A stretch of 64,000 nucleotides of DNA from a virus. The notes under the pieces are model-generated. The model saw only the letters and a list, made by a program, of their open reading frames with translations. It did not search any database and was not told where the DNA came from. The position numbers and the translations under genes were made by a program. Location: positions 23,651 through 87,650 of the IMG/VR virus record IMGVR_UViG_3300030116_004830; one strand, 5' to 3'. Of this stretch, positions 59,732 to 64,000 are shown piece after piece (the first letter of the stretch is position 1; each line of letters opens with the position of its first letter).

Positions 59732-60092
59732 TGGAAAAGTTTTGAAATTTAAGAAACAATTAGAGCAAGAAGGATTTTGCATAGACATACGAGATAACTG
59801 TTGGCGGATTTACAAGATAGGACAACCGTTCTATGCTTTTCATCCTGCCGAAAAAGGAATCCAACCGTGTATGCGGTGGATTAAGGCAACATACAAAATT
59901 GACCTTAACCCAAGGCAACAAAAATCCAAAAAGAAAATGAATCAGAAGGAAATAATGCAAATGAACCATGAGAAGATTCAGTCACTAGAACAACGACTGA
60001 AACTATCCAATGATAGGTTTACTGAATTAGTAGCATTCCTTCAAAGAAGACACCAAGATGTGTTTGAAGAATTTATGGAGAGATACGAATGA
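59715..60092 (+). CDS. Early protein with C-terminal coiled coil, 125 aa
   Basis: AAGGAG precedes the ATG, which overlaps the previous gene by 17 bases. The first 70 residues are alpha/beta (GFCIDIRDNCWRIYKIG). A Lys-rich linker and a coiled coil (MNHEKIQSLEQRLKLSNDRF) follow. Function unknown. Confidence 0.55.
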   Translation: MSSHINGKVLKFKKQLEQEGFCIDIRDNCWRIYKIGQPFYAFHPAEKGIQPCMRWIKATYKIDLNPRQQKSKKKMNQKEIMQMNHEKIQSLEQRLKLSNDRFTELVAFLQRRHQDVFEEFMERYE

Positions 60093-60394
60093 ATAGAGAA
60101 ATTGATACAAGCGAATTCCAAAAGAAAATCAATCAAGCAGTTGGCCGTGTGGCCAAGAGAATTACCAAGATGGTAATTCATTACGATGATGATTCTACTA
60201 TTATTTTGGAAGACGGAGGGAGAGTTGGTAGAACAGGAAACTGGGATACTCACTGTTCGATATGTGGTGAAAAAAGTGAATCATATGTGTGTTCTCCTGA
60301 ATGCGAAGAAGAAGCATTTGAAATTCTATCTCAAATCAGAGAAGAAGAATACCAAAACGAATTACTTTATGATAAAATGAGGGATAACCTATGA
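60089..60394 (+). CDS. Small zinc-finger protein, 101 aa
   Basis: The ATG overlaps the previous stop. After a helical N-terminus and a beta-hairpin (YDDDSTIILEDGGRVG), the segment HCSICGEKSESYVCSPEC forms a CxxC ... CxxxC zinc site. It probably binds a protein or nucleic acid partner. No family was recognised. Confidence 0.55.
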   Translation: MNREIDTSEFQKKINQAVGRVAKRITKMVIHYDDDSTIILEDGGRVGRTGNWDTHCSICGEKSESYVCSPECEEEAFEILSQIREEEYQNELLYDKMRDNL

Positions 60395-60630
60395 AAGAGA
60401 AATACTTTAACAATATAGAAATGGAACTTAATTCAATGATTAAGAGATTGGCTGAAAACATGGTTGAAGCCGTAAACGAAAATGAGTGGGAAGCAGTTCT
60501 GCTTTCTGCGGGAGCAATTATGGATTGTGTTAAATCAGTTCATCCAACTGCTTCAGGAAACTTACATCGAATAATGAGTGGTAAGTTCAATGGCGATAAG
60601 CCAGTGGAGAATAACAATTTATTCGGTTAA
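60391..60630 (+). CDS. Helical early protein, 79 aa
   Basis: The ATG overlaps the previous stop (ATGA). The product (MKEKYFNNIEMELNSMIKRL) is helical, with a short Ala/Gly segment (WEAVLLSAGAIMDCVKSVHP). It is followed by the tRNA gene. Function unknown. Confidence 0.5.
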   Translation: MKEKYFNNIEMELNSMIKRLAENMVEAVNENEWEAVLLSAGAIMDCVKSVHPTASGNLHRIMSGKFNGDKPVENNNLFG

Positions 60631-60640
60631 CCATACAATT

Positions 60641-60712
60641 GGGCGTATGGTGTAATGGATAGCATTTTGGCCTTCTAAGCCGAAGATAGGGGTTCGATTC
60701 CTCTTACGCCCG
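60641..60712 (+). tRNA. tRNA-Arg (anticodon UCU)
   Basis: The 72-nt cloverleaf has acceptor stem GGGCGTA/TACGCCC and D-arm with AATGGATAGC. The anticodon stem TTGGC/GCCGA encloses CTTCTAA (anticodon TCT), and the T-arm contains GGTTCGATTCC. The discriminator base is G and no CCA is encoded. It reads AGA, a codon used very often in this AT-rich genome, so it probably raises AGA decoding during infection. Confidence 0.95.
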
Positions 60713-60738
60713 TATGGTAATAATAAAGAGATGATAAT

Positions 60739-60981
60739 ATGGAAAGACAAATAGAATTTAGATTAATAGAAGAAGAAGATATGCCTCCGATTGTAATTAC
60801 AATTGGAGAAAACTTAGAACCAAAGGTTGTCCTCAATGCCCACCATAGAATATGGATGGGATGGAAAAGGAAAATGATTGGCGGAGTAGCAAAGAGCCTC
60901 TATGATAAAATAGATGAGTTACTAGATAGTTACTTAGCAGACCAATACCAATTACAGGAGATGGATACATGGGAAGAATGA
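60739..60981 (+). CDS. Early protein, 80 aa
   Basis: GAGATGATAAT precedes the ATG. The product (MERQIEFRLIEEEDMPPIVI) starts with beta strands and ends with an acidic helix. It overlaps the next small gene by 13 bases. Function unknown. Confidence 0.5.
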   Translation: MERQIEFRLIEEEDMPPIVITIGENLEPKVVLNAHHRIWMGWKRKMIGGVAKSLYDKIDELLDSYLADQYQLQEMDTWEE

Positions 60982-61115
60982 AAGAAATAGCAATGTTACT
61001 TGAAGAAGGTAATAGTGTATATGAAGTCGCTAGAATCATGAAAATAGATGTAGAGGTAATCAAAGCACTAATCAGTAGGTCAAAGAACCCTTGGCCTGAT
61101 AAGGAGGAAGATTAA
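60969..61115 (+). CDS. HTH mini-protein, 48 aa
   Basis: The frame reads MGRMKEIAMLLEEGNSVYEV, then ARIMKIDVEVIKALISR. This is a clear helix-turn-helix of the homeodomain-like or sigma-region-4-like kind, with little else. GGAG lies before the ATG and the stop overlaps the next ATG (TAATG). It is probably a small DNA-binding regulator. Confidence 0.6.
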   Translation: MGRMKEIAMLLEEGNSVYEVARIMKIDVEVIKALISRSKNPWPDKEED

Positions 61116-61459
61116 TGTCCTACAATGAAGGAAAAATATGGGATTCTAAAAGAGGTTGGGTTACTCCCCATCGAGGAATAACCATCCGTAGAATTAAACC
61201 AGTAAATCCAGTAACAGTTCAGGATTATGATGATTATCTTAATGCCCCTGATAATCCCGATTATACTTTATGGAGCAAAGAATTAGATAAAATAGGATAT
61301 ACTGAAAAAAACTGTCCTCTCGCAAGAGAAGAAAGGTTTGAGAAAAAACTAGAGAGATTTGAAAAAATAAACAATTGGCTCAACCGACTACCATTCGTTA
61401 GAGTGATAGTATTAGATAAAGAGAATACTTCAAAGAACCCATTCACAAGGAGAGATTAA
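61115..61459 (+). CDS. Early protein, 114 aa
   Basis: AAGGAGGAAGATTA precedes the ATG. The N-terminus MSYNEGKIWDSKRGWVTPHR is followed by an acidic segment (QDYDDYLNAPDNPDYT) and a basic helix (REERFEKKLERFEKI). No family was recognised. Confidence 0.5.
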   Translation: MSYNEGKIWDSKRGWVTPHRGITIRRIKPVNPVTVQDYDDYLNAPDNPDYTLWSKELDKIGYTEKNCPLAREERFEKKLERFEKINNWLNRLPFVRVIVLDKENTSKNPFTRRD

Positions 61460-61460
61460 A

Positions 61461-61601
61461 ATGAAGTATATTTTAACAGATTGGCATGGAACAGAACAGG
61501 GCGAAAAGCCTAGAATTTTAATATTCAAAAACAAAGATGATTTGATTGAACAATTAATGAATTTTTTAGATGACGACATTACATTAGAGGTGATTAAATG
61601 A
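61461..61601 (+). CDS. Early protein, 46 aa
   Basis: AGGAGAGATTAAA precedes the ATG. The product (MKYILTDWHGTEQGEKPRIL) is a small alpha/beta protein with an acidic helix. Its stop overlaps the next ATG (ATGA). Function unknown. Confidence 0.5.
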   Translation: MKYILTDWHGTEQGEKPRILIFKNKDDLIEQLMNFLDDDITLEVIK

Positions 61602-62890
61602 ATTACAATAACAGATTAAGAAACGAAATACTAGCAAGAGGTGGCGAATTTATTGCTACTGGAAATCTTATTCACGATATGGTGAGTAAGAAGTGGGACA
61701 ACCCAACAGGAGCATTCAATGTAGCATTGAAGAATAATCTTGTTGAGATGTCCGTTGCAGATGATTGGAAAGAAGCAAGAAAGGAATGGAAGGCTACAGG
61801 AAAGGTTTGGTATATTCCCCTAGCCGATGATGCTACAGATGTTCTACCTGAACCTCATAAAAGTAGCCATCCTCATTATTGTGTTTGTGGACATCCTATC
61901 GCATGGCATTTTGAAATTGAGAATACCGAGAATGGAAGATTAGAAGTTGTTGGTAGTGAACATATTGGCTTTTGGATGATTGTTAGACATCTAGTAGAAA
62001 ACCTAGAGATGGACCCCGAAGAAGTTACTCAAGAGAGAGTAAAGGAGTGGGTCAAAGAAGCAATCAAATCCATGAAAGCGGAATGGTGGTGGAGTCAATA
62101 CGGAGAAGAGTTTGAAGAATGGTTTTCAGCCATTAGAGAACAGGACTTGATTCTTAATACAAGACAAGGACCTCAATATTATGATAATGATACTGCTAGA
62201 AATGAACACAAGAGATTGATTCGTAAGAAGGGAGTAGGAACAAGAGGAACAAATGAGTTCCAAATGCCTTCTATTGTTTGGAGATGGAACCATCCTGATA
62301 ACGATAAGACGGCACAAATCAATACTACTGGTTATCCTAATCGTGACCTTTGGAATGACCTTCAAATGTTCTACTTCAATCTTGATAAGCATAATGCTAA
62401 GATTGAGGAAATGAATCGAGAAAGGCAAGAAAGAATCGAAGAAATTGCCGAACAAAGAAGAGTCATGGAAGAAGAAAGAAGAGAAAGAAATAGGCTTCAC
62501 GAAGAAAGAATGCAGAGACAAGCAGAGAGAAGGAGACAGGAACAAATTGAACATCAAAGGCTTCTTGATACTGCCTTTGAAAGAACATGTTCCGAGTGGG
62601 GCATTGTCCAATTTACTGCTGAAAGCGGGAGAGATGCTTGGGAACAAGATTTCCTTTTGAAGATGATTAAGAGAATTAATTCCTTGGATTATATTTCAGA
62701 GAAACAAAAGCAGAGAGTTATCAAGATTATCAATCGAGAAGATGAACCTGCTACCGAAAAGCAGTTGTCTTACATTCGTGCTTTGGGTGGAGAACCTAAC
62801 CCTAATCTAACCAAAATAAAGGCAAGTAAAATGATTGACGAATTGAAAAATCCTCCTGAAGTAGTAATTACTGATGAGGAGGAGGAATAA
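61598..62890 (+). CDS. Multi-domain protein with zinc site and coiled coil, 430 aa
   Basis: GAGGTGATTAA precedes the ATG. The N-terminal region holds YCVCGHPIAWHFEIEN and VVGSEHIGFW, a Cys/His arrangement seen in several phage proteins. A Trp-rich helical part follows. A long Arg/Glu coiled coil (about residues 270-325) leads to a C-terminal segment EPATEKQLSYIRALGG, TKIKASKMIDEL. This last 'T-x2-Q-x2-YI-x2-LGG' module recurs in phage recombination and helicase-type proteins. It may act in DNA replication or recombination; no enzyme motif is visible. Confidence 0.55.
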   Translation: MNYNNRLRNEILARGGEFIATGNLIHDMVSKKWDNPTGAFNVALKNNLVEMSVADDWKEARKEWKATGKVWYIPLADDATDVLPEPHKSSHPHYCVCGHPIAWHFEIENTENGRLEVVGSEHIGFWMIVRHLVENLEMDPEEVTQERVKEWVKEAIKSMKAEWWWSQYGEEFEEWFSAIREQDLILNTRQGPQYYDNDTARNEHKRLIRKKGVGTRGTNEFQMPSIVWRWNHPDNDKTAQINTTGYPNRDLWNDLQMFYFNLDKHNAKIEEMNRERQERIEEIAEQRRVMEEERRERNRLHEERMQRQAERRRQEQIEHQRLLDTAFERTCSEWGIVQFTAESGRDAWEQDFLLKMIKRINSLDYISEKQKQRVIKIINREDEPATEKQLSYIRALGGEPNPNLTKIKASKMIDELKNPPEVVITDEEEE

Positions 62891-62935
62891 AGTCAAATCA
62901 CTGGCTTAAACTCTAAACAATAAAGAGGTGATAAA

Positions 62936-63190
62936 ATGTTAAAGAAACAATTAGAACAAAGAATACTAGAATTAGAAGAAGAAAATAATGGAATTAAAAT
63001 GGTAGCCGAAAGGCTCCATGAACAGAATGAAACCTTACAAATGTATGTGAACCAATTGAGAGGTAAACTACAAGAAGTAAGTAGCAACATGATTGCATAC
63101 GAGAGTAGTATGTTGGTCATGACGAGTCGGCTCAAGGAATTGGGCGGCTTAATAAGTGAACAGAACGTAGAAAAAAATAGGAGCGAATAA
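62936..63190 (+). CDS. Coiled-coil protein, 84 aa
   Basis: AGAGGTGATAAA precedes the ATG. The whole product is a leucine-rich coiled coil (MLKKQLEQRILELEEENNGI). It probably dimerises. Function unknown. Confidence 0.55.
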   Translation: MLKKQLEQRILELEEENNGIKMVAERLHEQNETLQMYVNQLRGKLQEVSSNMIAYESSMLVMTSRLKELGGLISEQNVEKNRSE

Positions 63191-63192
63191 TT

Positions 63193-63396
63193 ATGAAACT
63201 AAGAATTTTGAATGAAACGGGACACACCGAAATGTCGGTGGCGGCTAGTGAGATTGTAGACCACATTAACGAACATGCAACCCATTGGGTTTTCGTTGAT
63301 GGGGAAATGATTAGCAGAAGCGACATCAACGCAGTTAATTGGGATGATGTCTCTGACGTTGAACTAGTTCCCGCTATCGTTGGCGGAACCTGTTAA
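63193..63396 (+). CDS. Early protein, 67 aa
   Basis: The ATG lies three bases after the previous stop. The product (MKLRILNETGHTEMSVAASE) is alpha/beta, with INEHATHWVFVDGEMISR. This resembles small multi-strand phage proteins of unknown role. Confidence 0.5.
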   Translation: MKLRILNETGHTEMSVAASEIVDHINEHATHWVFVDGEMISRSDINAVNWDDVSDVELVPAIVGGTC

Positions 63397-63418
63397 ACAG
63401 GAATAACATTCCATAGTG

Positions 63419-63540
63419 GATTACGGTTCCTAGGCAGGAATGCTTAGGGTAATTGATGTAAGAACGAAAGTGGTTTCACCTTTGTTGGTGTTGAAAACGG
63501 GGAGTCGCATTTCCGTTATTGTTCTAACATCCCCGTAATC
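63419..63540 (+). ncRNA. Structured RNA upstream of ribonucleotide reductase
   Basis: GATTACGG (63419) and CCGTAATC (63533) close a 122-nt domain. Inside, CCTAGGCA-GGAA-TGCTTAGG (63429-63448) is an 8-bp hairpin with a GNRA tetraloop. AGAAC/GTTCT (63461/63521) encloses AACGG/CCGTT (63496/63513) and an AAAGTG/CACCTTT arm. No ORF fits. The closing helices and GNRA loop are seen; the RNA is inferred. It is not a recognisable cobalamin riboswitch. Confidence 0.5.
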
Positions 63541-63552
63541 TGCTAGACATTT

Positions 63553-63574
63553 GAGATTGTTATTTTACAATCTC
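63553..63574 (+). terminator. Perfect 8-bp hairpin
   Basis: GAGATTGT-TATTTT-ACAATCTC, just after the structured RNA. A second hairpin, GTTGAAA/TTTCAAC with T-rich centre, follows at about 63586-63605. One or both may terminate upstream transcription. Confidence 0.45.
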
Positions 63575-63727
63575 TACAAAACTAAAAGTTGAAACTTTTT
63601 TCAACAAAATTAGGGGCATAGTCGTAGTCCCTCGCTATTTGGCCATTAAGGTTCATATAGTGTAAATTCATGACGAAGAATACCCATATTCAGTTGTTTG
63701 AAATGGGTAATTAAAGAGGTTGTAACC

Positions 63728-64000
63728 ATGAATAAAGCCAGTGAAATAATGAGTGAAATTACAGTGCATATGAAATACGCTAGGTATCTTTCTACATTAA
63801 ACAGGAGAGAAACTTGGGATGAGTTAGTATCTAGAAACTACAATATGCATCTTGAAAAGATAAACAATTTAGATACTGACGATACTGATAAAAAGGCATT
63901 GAAAGGATTGTTACATGATTCGTATGAATATGTCTTTGCTAAGAAGGTATTACCATCAATGAGAAGTTTACAGTTTGCGGGTAAACCTATTGCTCTTAGC
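63728..64000 (+). CDS. nrdJ: Class II ribonucleotide reductase, N-terminus only
   Basis: Only the first 91 residues lie in the window. HMKYARYLSTLNRRETWDEL and KVLPSMRSLQFAGKPI match the start of adenosylcobalamin-dependent ribonucleoside-triphosphate reductases. In those, 'RRETW' and 'LPSMR-x-L-x-AG' are conserved. The enzyme makes deoxyribonucleotides for viral DNA and would need host vitamin B12. AAAGAGGTTG precedes the ATG. A TATA-like CATATAGT near 63656 could give it its own promoter. Confidence 0.8.
   Translation, partial: MNKASEIMSEITVHMKYARYLSTLNRRETWDELVSRNYNMHLEKINNLDTDDTDKKALKGLLHDSYEYVFAKKVLPSMRSLQFAGKPIALS

Noticed and set aside
63419-63727. Cobalamin riboswitch before the B12-dependent reductase
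   Set aside because: No B12 box or other conserved core is visible; only the general position fits.
1-64000. CRISPR array, insertion sequence or integrase attachment site
   Set aside because: No regularly spaced direct repeats, transposase or integrase gene was seen; the CCATATGG copies are irregularly spaced and palindromic.

Overview
The window is part of the genome of a tailed double-stranded DNA virus (Caudoviricetes) with an HK97-type head and a long tail, cut at both ends. It is AT-rich and gene-dense, and most neighbouring genes overlap by 1-4 bases (ATGA, TAATG). The host is most likely an archaeon, perhaps a marine euryarchaeon. The reasons are the recurring ribosome binding site GGTGAT(TAAA), TATA-like boxes close to several starts, a portal carrying zinc ribbons, an Arf/Ras-like GTPase in the head module and an HMG-CoA lyase. 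This host call is inference; a bacterial host is not excluded.

Positions 1-53127 hold one large leftward block of late genes. Reading in the direction of transcription (right to left): a small coiled-coil protein, HMG-CoA lyase, a 90-aa basic protein, a tagged 416-aa protein, a putative small terminase with two zinc-HTH units, two large helical proteins, a run of small Cys-rich or short proteins, a GNAT-like protein, large terminase, a LAGLIDADG-type endonuclease, portal, more small proteins, an ATP-dependent DNA ligase, prohead protease/scaffold, major capsid protein, small head proteins, two membrane proteins, the GTPase, connectors, tail terminator, tail tube, tail assembly chaperones joined by a -1 frameshift (slippery A-AAA-AAC), tape measure, tail proteins including a 3543-aa giant, and a fibre running off the left edge.

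Positions 53.2-58.0 kb form a regulatory and early region. Short operons on both strands are separated by 11 copies of a palindrome with core CCATATGG, in ten of them extended to ACCATATGGT, flanked by CAAAG/CTTTG half-sites. Hairpins with UUCG loops and at least two candidate structured RNAs sit among them. An AT-rich segment near 58.4 kb with repeated TTGTAAT words is a candidate origin.

Positions 58.6-64 kb hold rightward early or metabolic genes: a DUF1599-type nucleotide-modification-associated protein, a DKHVVKM-family phage protein, small unknowns, a tRNA-Arg(UCU), an HTH mini-protein, a 430-aa zinc-binding protein and the start of a class II (adenosylcobalamin-dependent) ribonucleotide reductase. 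Two candidate structured RNAs lie in this arm.

The strongest candidate for an undescribed system is a shared N-terminal peptide, consensus M-[STN]-W-[EK]-[DE]-[ILV]-[IL]-K. It begins 14 otherwise unrelated late proteins, with a weaker match on a 15th. Related peptides end the scaffold/protease protein and one further protein. It looks like a sorting or virion-loading tag recognised during head assembly.
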